A DNA stretch of 9,014 bases from an uncultured Oribacterium sp. (GTDB lineage: Bacteria; Bacillota; Clostridia; Lachnospirales; Lachnospiraceae): NCBI GenBank assembly GCA_900772695.1, contig CAAGRO010000006.1, forward strand, positions 1 to 9,014, read 5' to 3'. Under the pieces are notes generated by a model. The model was not told the DNA's origin. It made no database searches and worked only from the letters and a program-made list of their open reading frames with translations. The translations under genes and the position numbers were made by a program. Shown piece after piece: positions 1 through 7,072 of the stretch. How positions within the stretch are numbered: position 1 is the stretch's first letter; each line of letters opens with the position of its first letter.

Positions 1-25
1 ATGTGATGCAATACTGCATTAACAG

Positions 26-60
26 GAAAAAGGACATTATTTTTAGTAATGCCCTTTTTC
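26..60 (+). terminator. Hairpin terminator of a gene left of the window
   Basis: Arms 26-39 and 47-60 are 14 bases long and complementary at 13 positions, with one A/C mismatch at 34/52. The loop is the 7 bases 40-46. The A-rich left arm and T-rich right arm mean that in either direction the stem ends in a T-run, so it could act bidirectionally. Its right arm is also the first half of the repeat copy at 45-92. The gene it would terminate is outside the window. Confidence 0.55.
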
Positions 61-217
61 TTCTGACTGGGCTATTGCGTCATAAGTGCAAAATATGGAC
101 GTATGAGCAGGGACAAATCTGAGAAAGATAATGCCTTTTTTTATGGGTATCTGCTATAGCGATAAAGAGTAATGTCTTTTTGAATCAAGCCAGTCTATTG
201 CGTCACAAGAGTGAAAT
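45..217. repeat. Degenerate repeat, three copies on a 41-bp period
   Basis: Each copy starts with TAATG followed by C/T and a T-run (positions 47, 129 and 170). Exactly 25 bases later comes CTATTGCG or CTATAGCG (72, 154 and 195). The first and third copies match best: AGTAATG at 45 and 168, then CTATTGCGTCA at 72 and 195, then AAG. The starts are 82 and 41 bases apart, so they sit on a 41-bp register with one position (88) no longer recognisable. The middle copy lacks two bases after CTATAGCG. The function is unknown. It may be a decayed tandem repeat, a mobile-element remnant, or a set of protein-binding sites. Confidence 0.55.
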
Positions 218-355
218 CGAGATAGGGGCACCGGATACTTCTGGGATTAATGTAAAGTATCAAACAGAGCTATAGGTGCATAGCGTTCAGCTGACCACAT
301 CTGCAAGTAGTTGCGAGTGAACAGAACATTTTCTGTCGGTGATTCAAATCAGTGA

Positions 356-385
356 TTGACGAGAAGCGGCAGTTTCCTTGATAAT
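356..385 (+). promoter_or_regulatory. Sigma-A-type promoter for hflK-hflC
   Basis: A -35 element TTGACG (356-361) and a -10 element GATAAT (380-385) are separated by 18 bases. Transcription would start near 392, leaving a leader of about 77 bases before hflK. A second AT-rich GATAAT at 446-451 lies too close to the ribosome binding site to be useful. Seen in sequence; not tested. Confidence 0.55.
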
Positions 386-468
386 ATGAAATGACTGAAC
401 ATTTGTTGTACTGGTCATGCTTTTAGAACAATGCTTATGTTTTCAGATAATACAGGAGAGGGGAGCGT

Positions 469-1437
469 ATGAAGGAAGGAAAGAAGGGAATCCTGCGAGC
501 GATTCCGATGTTTCTATGTGTGGGTGCGGCGTGCTGTGCGCTGCAGTCGTTTTACCGGGTGTCTGAGCAGGAGCAGGCGGTGGTGACGCGGTTTGGCAAG
601 GTGAGTGATATCAAAACCGCGGGGATGTATTTTAAGGTCCCGTTTATCGACCAGGTGCAGAAGGTGGATACGACGACCTATGGTATGCCGATCGGGTATA
701 CGATCACGAATGAGCGGAATGGTGAAAACCCGGACTATGAAACGACGAGTGATTCGCTGACCATCACCTCGGACTTTAATCTCGTGAACACAGACTTTTA
801 TCTCGAGTATAAGGTGTCGGATCCGGTGAAGTATCTCTATAATTCGAACGAGCCGGTTCGTTTCATCTCGAACATGGCCGCGGCGGCGATCCGTTCGACG
901 GTGTCGGATTTTACGGTCGATGATGTTATGACGACGGAGAAGTCGAAGATTCAGGCGGAGGTGCGGGATCAGCTGACGAAATCACTGGAGGAGGCGGATA
1001 TCGGTATTCAGATCGTGAATCTGTCGATTCAGGATGTGGAGCCGCCGACCTCGGATGTCGTGGCGGCATTCAAGTCCGTCGAGACGGCGAAGCAGGAAGC
1101 GGATACCACGATCAACAAAGCGAAGCAGTATAAGTCCGAGCAGATTCCGGCCGCAGACGCGACGGCCGACAGCATTGTCCAGAAGGCGGAAGCGGAGAAA
1201 GAAGCGAGAATTGCGGAAGCCAGCGGACAGGTCGCCCGTTTCAATGCGATGTACGATCAGTACAAGCTGAATCCGCTGATCACGAAGAAGCGTATTTTTT
1301 ACGAGGCGATGGAGGATGTGCTGCCGGAGCTGAAGGTGATCATCAGTGATGGCAGTACGCAGACGATGATGCCGCTGGAGAGCTTCGCGGAGATCTCGGT
1401 GGAGGCTGCGGATGGAGGTGACGAGAATGGAAAATAA
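469..1437 (+). CDS. hflK: HflK, membrane SPFH-domain FtsH-protease modulator
   Basis: HflK is an SPFH (stomatin/prohibitin-like) protein. With HflC it forms a large membrane-anchored cage that in E. coli surrounds the FtsH protease and limits its access to membrane substrates. Residues 8-25 form a single hydrophobic N-terminal anchor. The SPFH domain follows from about residue 29 (EQEQAVVTRFGKV), with the HflK-like stretch SDPVKYLYN and the conserved QDVEPP before the helical region. An Ala/Glu/Lys-rich segment (about 200-260) predicts coiled coil, ending in GQVARFNAMYDQYK as in HflK proteins. At 322 residues it is shorter than the E. coli protein because the Gly-rich N-terminal extension is absent. 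The start at 469 has a strong AGGAG/GGGAG site at 454-465. The stop overlaps the hflC start by 11 bases, which suggests translational coupling. Confidence 0.88.
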   Translation: MKEGKKGILRAIPMFLCVGAACCALQSFYRVSEQEQAVVTRFGKVSDIKTAGMYFKVPFIDQVQKVDTTTYGMPIGYTITNERNGENPDYETTSDSLTITSDFNLVNTDFYLEYKVSDPVKYLYNSNEPVRFISNMAAAAIRSTVSDFTVDDVMTTEKSKIQAEVRDQLTKSLEEADIGIQIVNLSIQDVEPPTSDVVAAFKSVETAKQEADTTINKAKQYKSEQIPAADATADSIVQKAEAEKEARIAEASGQVARFNAMYDQYKLNPLITKKRIFYEAMEDVLPELKVIISDGSTQTMMPLESFAEISVEAADGGDENGK

Positions 1438-2359
1438 TGAGAAGAAGGAAGCGCTCGAGCGGGTGAAGAAGGCGGTGAAGAACGTCGTCACCGTGATCGT
1501 GTCGTGCGCGGTTTTCCTGGTCGTCCTGCCGCTGCTGTCGAGAGGCGTGTTCTATTCGGTGTCGGAAAATCAGTACGCGGTCGTGACCCGCTTCGGAAAG
1601 ATCGTGGATGTCAAGGATGCGGCCGGCTTATATACGAAGATGCCGGTGGCAGACAATATCCGTTTCGTGACGAAGGCGATGCAGCTCTATGATGTGAAGC
1701 CGTCGGATGTCATCACGAAGGATAAAAAATCGATGATTGCGGATAATTACATCGTCTGGAAGATCACGGATCCGACGAAGTTCATGCAGACCCTGAACGG
1801 GTCGACGAGTGGGGCAGAGGATCGTGTCGGCGTGGCGGTGTACAATGCCACCAAGAATATCATTTCCTCGATGAGCCAGGATGATATCATCGCCGCGCGT
1901 GGCGATAAGCTGACCGATATGATCACCGCTGAGGCGAATTCTGATATCGGCGGATACGGCATCGTGATCACGAAGGCGGAGATCAAGGCCCTCGACCTGC
2001 CGGATGATAATAAGGATGCCGTTTATCAGCGCATGATTTCGGAGCGGGAAAACATCGCGGCATCGTATACCGCGGAGGGCGCCGCAAAGGCCCAGAAGAT
2101 CCGAAACGAGACCGATAAGGAGGTTTCCATCCGGAAGGCGGAAGCAGAGAAGCAGGCCGCGGAGCTTTCCGGTGAAGGCGAAGCGAAGTATATGGAGATC
2201 CTCGCGGACGCCTACAACACCGAGGAAAAAGCCTCCTTCTATAACTACATCCGCTCCGTCGAAGCCATGAAGAAATCCCTGAGCGGAAGCGGCGACAAGA
2301 CCATCATCCTCGACAAGGACTCGGAGCTCGCCAGAATCCTCTATGGAGATATCCGCTGA
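1427..2359 (+). CDS. hflC: HflC, membrane SPFH-domain partner of HflK
   Basis: HflC is the second subunit of the HflK/HflC complex and probably alternates with HflK in the membrane cage. Residues 20-37 form a hydrophobic N-terminal anchor. The SPFH domain follows (ENQYAVVTRFGKIV near 46). The later segment RMISERENIAASYTAEG and a long Ala/Glu/Lys-rich coiled coil match the arrangement in E. coli HflC, and the tail SFYNYIRSVEAMKKSL matches its conserved C-terminal region. I chose the start at 1427 because GGAGGTG (1414-1420) sits 7 bases before it. The ATG at 1412 would overlap that site and add only five residues. The protein is then 310 residues long, close to the usual HflC length. The gene is cotranscribed with hflK and is followed by two hairpins. 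E. coli HflC was once described as a protease, but no protease catalytic motif is visible here. Confidence 0.87.
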   Translation: MENNEKKEALERVKKAVKNVVTVIVSCAVFLVVLPLLSRGVFYSVSENQYAVVTRFGKIVDVKDAAGLYTKMPVADNIRFVTKAMQLYDVKPSDVITKDKKSMIADNYIVWKITDPTKFMQTLNGSTSGAEDRVGVAVYNATKNIISSMSQDDIIAARGDKLTDMITAEANSDIGGYGIVITKAEIKALDLPDDNKDAVYQRMISERENIAASYTAEGAAKAQKIRNETDKEVSIRKAEAEKQAAELSGEGEAKYMEILADAYNTEEKASFYNYIRSVEAMKKSLSGSGDKTIILDKDSELARILYGDIR

Positions 2360-2386
2360 GTGAGGTTTCATATTTTCGAAGAGTAC

Positions 2387-2416
2387 AGCCGGGTTGGATT
2401 CTTTCACCTCCCGGCT
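2387..2416 (+). terminator. First hairpin after hflC
   Basis: AGCCGGG (2387-2393) and CCCGGCT (2410-2416) are perfect 7-bp complementary arms around a 16-base loop, followed by GATTTTTAC. The long loop and short T-run make it weaker than the hairpin just downstream. The two may act as a tandem terminator. Confidence 0.5.
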
Positions 2417-2425
2417 GATTTTTAC

Positions 2426-2451
2426 GGGACGCCTGTCGGGCGTCTCTTTTT
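2426..2451 (+). terminator. Rho-independent terminator of hflK-hflC
   Basis: GACGCC (2428-2433) pairs with GGCGTC (2439-2444) around the 5-base loop 2434-2438. The stem extends by two pairs outward (one G-T) and is followed by TTTTT (2447-2451). It separates hflKC from the topoisomerase genes. Confidence 0.8.
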
Positions 2452-2468
2452 GCAGCCCTCCAGGGTTC

Positions 2469-2498
2469 TTGCATAAAACGTATGATCTATGGTATTAT
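2469..2498 (+). promoter_or_regulatory. Sigma-A-type promoter for parE
   Basis: A -35 element TTGCAT (2469-2474) and a -10 element TATTAT (2493-2498) are separated by 18 bases. The expected transcription start is near 2505, giving a leader of about 65 bases. A TATGAT at 2481-2486 is an alternative -10, but I see no good -35 for it. Confidence 0.55.
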
Positions 2499-2512
2499 TT
2501 TATAGATTAGGC

Positions 2513-2540
2513 CTTCGCGGATATAGCTGAGTCCGCGGAG
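2513..2540 (+). other. Leader hairpin upstream of parE
   Basis: CTTCGCGGA (2513-2521) can pair with TCCGCGGAG (2532-2540) over 9 pairs, one of them G-T, around a 10-base loop. No T-run follows, so it is not an intrinsic terminator. It begins just downstream of the predicted transcription start and ends 29 bases before the parE start. It may stabilise the transcript or serve as a regulatory element; the sequence does not say which. Confidence 0.45.
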
Positions 2541-2569
2541 TTAATATAAAAGTTGAAACAGGAGTGTTT

Positions 2570-4495
2570 ATGGCAGAGAAGTATGATGCGTCGAGTATTA
2601 CGGTCCTCGAGGGGCTGGAGCCGGTCCGTGTGCGACCGGGTATGTACATCGGTTCGGTGGGACAGCGTGGTCTCAATCACCTGATCTATGAGATCGTGGA
2701 TAACTCGGTCGATGAGCATCTGGCGGGTTACTGCAGAAATATATGGGTGACGCTGACGGCGGATGGCGCATGTACGGTGCGCGATGATGGCCGTGGTATC
2801 CCGGTCGGGATGCACCAGAAGGGTGTGTCCGCGGAGCGTATCGTCCTCACGACGCTGCACGCGGGTGGAAAGTTCGACGATAAGGCATATAAGACCTCCG
2901 GTGGTCTTCATGGCGTCGGCTCGTCCGTGGTCAATGCTCTGTCACAGATGATGCGCGTGCGGGTCTATCAGGGCGGAAAGATCTATGAGGACTCCTACGA
3001 GCGCGGTAAGCCGACGACGGAGCTCGTGAACGGGCTTCTTCCGGTGGTCGGAAAGACGAAGGAGACCGGTACGGAGATCAGCTTCATCCCGGATCCGGAG
3101 ATCTTTGAGAAGACACGGTTCAAGGAGGAGTGGCTGAAGTCCCGCCTGCATGAGACCGCGTATCTTAACCCACAGCTGACGATCCACTATGCGGATCAGC
3201 GCGGCGAGGTGCCGGAGACGATCGAGTACCATGAGCCGGAGGGCATCATCGCCTTCGTAAAGGAGCTCAATAAGGACAGTGAGCCGGTGACTCCGGAGAT
3301 CTACTTCCGCGGGGAGAGTGAGGGGACGACCCTCGAGTGCTGTATCCAGTTCTGTGATAATTTCGAGGAGAACATCCTCGGCTTCTGTAATAACATCTTC
3401 ACCCAGGAGGGTGGTACGCATATCGTGGGCTTCAAGACGAAGTTCACACAGCTCATCAACAGCTACGCCCGCCAGCTCGGCATTCTGAAGGAGAAGGATG
3501 CGAACTTCACCGGTGCGGATACCCGGAACGGTATGACCGCGGTCATCGCCATCAAGTTCCCGGACCCGATCTTCGAGGGTCAGACGAAGACGAAGCTCGC
3601 GAGTGCGGATGCCGCGAAGTATGTGCAGAGCATCGTCGATGCGGAGCTGCAGCACTACTTCGATCGAAACGTCGAGGTGGTGAAGGCCATCATCGGCTGT
3701 GCCGAGAAGTCCGCGAAGATCCGTCGTGCCGAGGAAAAGGCGAAGACGAACATGCTGAGCAAGTCGAAGTACAGCTTCGATTCGAACGGCAAGCTCGCGA
3801 ACTGCATCTCCAAGGACCCGGAGAAGTGCGAGATCTTCATCGTCGAGGGTGATTCGGCGGGCGGCTCTGCGAAGACCTGCCGTGACCGCCAGACCCAGGC
3901 GATCCTGCCGCTCCGTGGTAAGATCCTGAACGTCGAGAAGGCATCGATGGATAAGGTCCTCGCGAACGCGGAGATCAAGACCATGATCAACACCTTCGGC
4001 TGCGGCTTCTCCGAGGGCTACGGAAACGACTTCGACATCTCGAAGCTGCGCTACAACAAGATCATCCTGATGACAGATGCCGACGTCGATGGTTCGCACA
4101 TCGACACCCTGCTGCTGACCTTCCTGTACCGTTTTATGCCGGACCTCATCCGTGAGGGACATGTCTACGTGTCGATGCCGCCGCTCTACCAGGCGATCCC
4201 GCACAGTAAGAAGGAAGCGTCCGAGTACCTCTATGACGAGGCGGCGCTCACGAAGTATCAGAAGAAGCACAAGGCCGGCTCCTATGAGCTGAAGCGCTTC
4301 AAGGGTCTCGGTGAGATGAACCCGGAGCAGCTCTGGGAGACGACCTTGAACCCGGAAAACCGCGTGCTGAAGCGCGTAGAGATCGAGGACGGCCGCATGG
4401 CCTCCGAGGTGACGTCCATGCTGATGGGCTCCGACGTAGGACCGCGCCGCGACTTCATCCACGACCACGCAAACGAAGCGGTGATAGATTCTTGA
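2570..4495 (+). CDS. parE: Type IIA topoisomerase subunit B, probably topoisomerase IV ParE
   Basis: This is the ATPase and TOPRIM subunit of a type IIA DNA topoisomerase, working with the next gene's product to pass one duplex through another. From the 2570 start, the GHKL ATPase domain shows E41 and N45 in EIVDNS, D72 in DDGRGIP, and the GGLHGVG glycine loop at 111-117. The TOPRIM domain has EGDSAGG at 426-432 and the metal-binding triad D503, D505 and D507. The C-terminal GLGEMNPEQLWETT is also typical. At 641 residues it is normal for Gram-positive GyrB or ParE. ATG 2570 has AGGAG 5 bases upstream; the GTG at 2564 lies inside that site. Residues after the GGSAK motif are TCRDR, where family members usually have QGRDR-like sequence. 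The choice of ParE over GyrB rests mainly on the partner gene and the absence of neighbours such as recF. Confidence 0.8.
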   Translation: MAEKYDASSITVLEGLEPVRVRPGMYIGSVGQRGLNHLIYEIVDNSVDEHLAGYCRNIWVTLTADGACTVRDDGRGIPVGMHQKGVSAERIVLTTLHAGGKFDDKAYKTSGGLHGVGSSVVNALSQMMRVRVYQGGKIYEDSYERGKPTTELVNGLLPVVGKTKETGTEISFIPDPEIFEKTRFKEEWLKSRLHETAYLNPQLTIHYADQRGEVPETIEYHEPEGIIAFVKELNKDSEPVTPEIYFRGESEGTTLECCIQFCDNFEENILGFCNNIFTQEGGTHIVGFKTKFTQLINSYARQLGILKEKDANFTGADTRNGMTAVIAIKFPDPIFEGQTKTKLASADAAKYVQSIVDAELQHYFDRNVEVVKAIIGCAEKSAKIRRAEEKAKTNMLSKSKYSFDSNGKLANCISKDPEKCEIFIVEGDSAGGSAKTCRDRQTQAILPLRGKILNVEKASMDKVLANAEIKTMINTFGCGFSEGYGNDFDISKLRYNKIILMTDADVDGSHIDTLLLTFLYRFMPDLIREGHVYVSMPPLYQAIPHSKKEASEYLYDEAALTKYQKKHKAGSYELKRFKGLGEMNPEQLWETTLNPENRVLKRVEIEDGRMASEVTSMLMGSDVGPRRDFIHDHANEAVIDS

Positions 4496-4629
4496 TGTCG
4501 AACTGGTTCTGAAGACCGGGTGGGTCCAGAGTGGAGGTCCCCTTCATTGGCCTATGATAAGCGAAGGAAATGCGCTTCATGCCTGCTTGCGCTGGGCATA
4601 GAGCGAGGCTTTAAGATAAAAGGAAAAAC
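4496..4629. other. Spacer between parE and parC
   Basis: This 134-base gap is longer than expected inside a tight operon. It contains short imperfect inverted repeats (for example ATGCC at 4579-4583 with GGCAT at 4595-4599) but no terminator with a T-run. A TATGAT at 4553-4558 lacks a convincing -35. I expect cotranscription of parE and parC, but a weak internal promoter cannot be excluded. Confidence 0.4.
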
Positions 4630-6867
4630 ATGGCTGAACAGATTTTAACAACTGAATTTTCCGAGGAGATGCAGAAATCCTACCTCGATTACTCGATGAG
4701 TGTTATCACCTCGCGTGCGGTGCCGGACATCCGTGACGGACTGAAGCCGGTACAGCGGCGCGTGCTCTATGACATGAACGAGCTGCACGCAAACCACGAC
4801 CGTCCGACCTATAAGTCGGCGCGTATCTGTGGTGATACGATGGGTAAGTACCATCCGCACGGTGATTCCTCGATCTACGACACCCTCGTCGTTATGGCGC
4901 AGGATTTCAAGCGTATGCAGCCGGTGGTGCATGGCCAGGGTAACTTCGGTTCCATCGAGGGCGACTCCGCAGCCGCACCGCGATACACCGAGGCGAAACT
5001 CGAGAAGTTCACGGATGACTGCATGCTGGCGGACCTCGATACGATGGTGCCGTTCCAGCCGAACTACGATGAGACTCTGCGGGAGCCGGTGGTGCTGCCG
5101 GCACGTATCCCGTACTTCCTGCTGAACGGCTCCGAGGGCATCGCGGTCGGCATGACGACCTCCACCCCGAGCCATAATCTCGGCGAGATCATCGACCTCA
5201 TCCTCGCGTACCTCCGAAACCCGGCGATGGAGACCGCGGACATGATGCAGTACCTGAAGGGACCGGATTTCCCGACTGGCGGCATCATCGCGAACAAGTC
5301 CGAGCTCGTCGACATTTACCGCAGCGGCACGGGCCGCCTCAAGCTCCGCGGCAAGCTGCAGTTTGAGAAGAAGGAGGGCCGTTCCGACCGCGATAAGCTC
5401 GTCGTGACCGAGATTCCGTACACGATGATCGGCCAGGGCATCATGAAGTTCATGCAGGATGTCGCCCAGCTCGTCGAGGATAAGATCCTCCCGGAGATCA
5501 TCGACATCTCGAACCAGTCCGACAAAAACGGTATTCGTATCGTGCTTGAGCTGAAGGCCAATGCTGACATCGAGCGCATCCAGAATATACTGTATAAGAA
5601 AACGAGACTCGAGGATACCTTCGGCGTGAACATGCTGGCCATCCACGAGGGACGGCCGGAGACCATGACGCTCCGCGGCATCCTGAAGGCCTATCTCAAG
5701 TTCCAGTACGAGATTCTCACGAACAAGTACCAGAACCTGCTCGAGAAGGAGCTCGCACGTAAGGAGATCCAGGATGGTTTAATCAAGGCCGTCGACCTGA
5801 TCGATGCCATCATTGCCCTCCTCCGAAACTCGAAGAGTCAGGCCGATGCGAAGCAGGCACTCATGAGCGGTGAGATCGCGGGCATCAAGTTCCGTGAGCG
5901 GGACCGCGAGTTCGTGTCGACGATTGAGACCTTCCACTTCACGGAGCGGCAGGCGCAGGCGATCCTCGATATGCGTCTCAGCAAGCTCATCGGTCTCGAG
6001 CTGATCGAGCTGAAGAAGCAGCATGCCGAGACGCTGCGGAACATCAAGGAGTACCGCGGGATCCTGGGCAGCCGTGAGCGCATGAACGAGGTGCTGTCCG
6101 AGGACCTCATGATGATCAAGGCCGCGTATGCCGTGCCGCGTCGCACCGTCCTCGAGGATGGTAAGGAAGCCGTCTTCAACGAGAACGAGGTGCAGGAGAT
6201 CAGCTGCTACTACATCCAGGACAAGTTCGGCTACTGCAAGCTCATGGACGAGGCAACCTACCAGCGGAACCAGGAGGCTGTCGAGTCGGAGAACCGTTTC
6301 GTGCTGAAGTGCAAGAACACGGATCGTGTACTGCTGTTCACGGATAAGGGCAACATGCACCAGATCAAGTGCCAGGATGTGCCGCTCGGAAAGTTCAAGG
6401 ACAAGGGTGTACCGATCGACAACATCAGTAAGTACAACGCGAACCAGGAGGAGATCATCTATGCCAATGTGAAGTCCGCCCTGGCCGGGAAGACCCTGAT
6501 CTTCGCGACGAGAGACGCGATGGTGAAGCTCGTCGAGACCTCGGAGTTCGAGACCGCGAACAAGCTCGTCGCTGCGACGAAGCTGGGCGAGGGCGATCGG
6601 CTGATCGAGATCCGCGAGATGGCTTACGAAACCGACATCGTCTTCGAGACGCATGACGGCTACTTCCTCCGCTGCTCGCTGAGCGACATCCCGCTCCAGA
6701 AGAAGAACAGCAAGGGCGTCATCGGCATCCGGCTCGGCAAGTGCGACACCCTCGAGCACTTCTACCTCCTCGGCACCGAGCCGGTGGAGATCAGCTACCG
6801 GAAGAAGCCGCTCAGCTTAAACCGCCTGAAGCTCGCCGGCCGCGCCGGAAAAGGCACGAAGCACTGA
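4630..6867 (+). CDS. parC: Type IIA topoisomerase subunit A, probably topoisomerase IV ParC
   Basis: This is the DNA-cleaving subunit that partners the preceding ATPase subunit. The winged-helix and tower region shows the catalytic tyrosine Y119 with R118 in APRYTEAKL, and GQGNFGS at 102-108. The quinolone-determining region GKYHPHGDSSIYD has Ser80 and Asp84, the usual drug-sensitive type of residues. The long coiled-coil region (about 360-480) contains FHFTERQAQAILDMRL, conserved in the family. The C-terminal domain has repeated blade-like segments, but where GyrA carries its GyrA-box (near residues 545-551) this protein reads QRNQEAV. It is 745 residues, shorter than typical GyrA (about 820-840) and near E. 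coli ParC (752). Topoisomerase IV is therefore the better call; a divergent second gyrase is the alternative. The start has AAGGA 5 bases upstream. Confidence 0.8.
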   Translation: MAEQILTTEFSEEMQKSYLDYSMSVITSRAVPDIRDGLKPVQRRVLYDMNELHANHDRPTYKSARICGDTMGKYHPHGDSSIYDTLVVMAQDFKRMQPVVHGQGNFGSIEGDSAAAPRYTEAKLEKFTDDCMLADLDTMVPFQPNYDETLREPVVLPARIPYFLLNGSEGIAVGMTTSTPSHNLGEIIDLILAYLRNPAMETADMMQYLKGPDFPTGGIIANKSELVDIYRSGTGRLKLRGKLQFEKKEGRSDRDKLVVTEIPYTMIGQGIMKFMQDVAQLVEDKILPEIIDISNQSDKNGIRIVLELKANADIERIQNILYKKTRLEDTFGVNMLAIHEGRPETMTLRGILKAYLKFQYEILTNKYQNLLEKELARKEIQDGLIKAVDLIDAIIALLRNSKSQADAKQALMSGEIAGIKFRERDREFVSTIETFHFTERQAQAILDMRLSKLIGLELIELKKQHAETLRNIKEYRGILGSRERMNEVLSEDLMMIKAAYAVPRRTVLEDGKEAVFNENEVQEISCYYIQDKFGYCKLMDEATYQRNQEAVESENRFVLKCKNTDRVLLFTDKGNMHQIKCQDVPLGKFKDKGVPIDNISKYNANQEEIIYANVKSALAGKTLIFATRDAMVKLVETSEFETANKLVAATKLGEGDRLIEIREMAYETDIVFETHDGYFLRCSLSDIPLQKKNSKGVIGIRLGKCDTLEHFYLLGTEPVEISYRKKPLSLNRLKLAGRAGKGTKH

Positions 6868-6869
6868 TT

Positions 6870-6890
6870 ACATGGGCCAGGGTCCCATGT
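6870..6890 (+). terminator. Perfect hairpin directly after parC
   Basis: ACATGGG (6870-6876) and CCCATGT (6884-6890) are perfect 7-bp arms around a 7-base loop, three bases after the parC stop. No T-run follows, so this is at best a partial or factor-assisted terminator, or a 3'-end stabilising stem. Confidence 0.4.
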
Positions 6891-6933
6891 GATGCCTCGG
6901 GGCGACGAAAGGCTGTTATTCGAAATTGTTATA

Positions 6934-6962
6934 TTGCCACGATGCGCTAAAAGTAATACAAT
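6934..6962 (+). promoter_or_regulatory. Sigma-A-type promoter for asd
   Basis: A -35 element TTGCCA (6934-6939) and a -10 element TACAAT (6957-6962) are separated by exactly 17 bases. The expected start is near 6969, giving a leader of about 104 bases before the asd ATG at 7073. Confidence 0.65.
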
Positions 6963-6970
6963 ACGGAAAC

Positions 6971-7029
6971 ATATACGTGTCTGCAGGCTGAAGGAACAGC
7001 TGTATGTCGAAATCCTGCAGGATGTATAT
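6971..7029 (+). promoter_or_regulatory. Long hairpin in the asd leader
   Basis: Bases 6971-6987 can pair with 7014-7029 over 16 pairs, two of them G-T, with a single bulged G at 6979. The inner part is CTGCAGG (6981-6987) with CCTGCAG (7014-7020). The outer part is ATATAC (6971-6976) with GTATAT (7024-7029). The 26-base loop holds AAGGA (6991-6995) and an ATG (7004), eight bases apart and in frame with asd. The stem starts almost at the predicted transcription start. No T-run follows, so it is not a terminator. It does not show the conserved motifs of the lysine riboswitch. Confidence 0.5.
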
Positions 7030-7072
7030 ATCTGGGAGTAAAAAACGGATAGAAGTTGACGAGGAGACTGAA

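Larger units (their letters stand above)
1..468. other. Left intergenic region without a gene
   Basis: I find no credible protein gene or RNA gene on either strand here. The stretch is visibly AT-richer than the genes to its right. It holds a hairpin terminator near the left edge (26-60), three copies of a degenerate repeat (45-217), and a sigma-A-like promoter (356-385) that leads into hflK. Between about 218 and 355 the only structure I see is a possible weak fourth copy of the repeat around 248-283. Confidence 0.6.

Noticed and set aside
45..217. CRISPR array
   Set aside because: The repeat units are too degenerate, the 41-bp register leaves no spacer of normal size, and no cas genes are present.
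330..360. tRNA-like T-loop sequence GATTCAAATC
   Set aside because: The flanking bases do not form the five-pair T-stem, and no acceptor or anticodon arms can be placed.
1412..1426. Earlier ATG of hflC
   Set aside because: The ATG overlaps the GGAGGTG site that serves the ATG at 1427.
982..2407. Minus-strand open frames opposite hflK and hflC
   Set aside because: Shadow frames; the + strand proteins are clear family members and the minus-strand products resemble nothing.
2564..2569. GTG start of parE two codons upstream
   Set aside because: The GTG begins inside the AGGAG ribosome binding site for ATG 2570.
2942..4468. 508-residue minus-strand open frame opposite parE
   Set aside because: It mirrors a strongly biased coding sequence. 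The translation is Leu/Arg/Asp/His-rich and low in complexity, and the + strand encodes an unmistakable topoisomerase subunit.
4645..6759. Minus-strand open frames of 333 and 326 residues opposite parC
   Set aside because: Same cause as opposite parE: codon-bias shadows with no ribosome binding site or recognisable motif.
6963..7072. Lysine riboswitch or T-box in the asd leader
   Set aside because: The leader is too short and lacks the conserved motifs of either class; only the long hairpin is supported.
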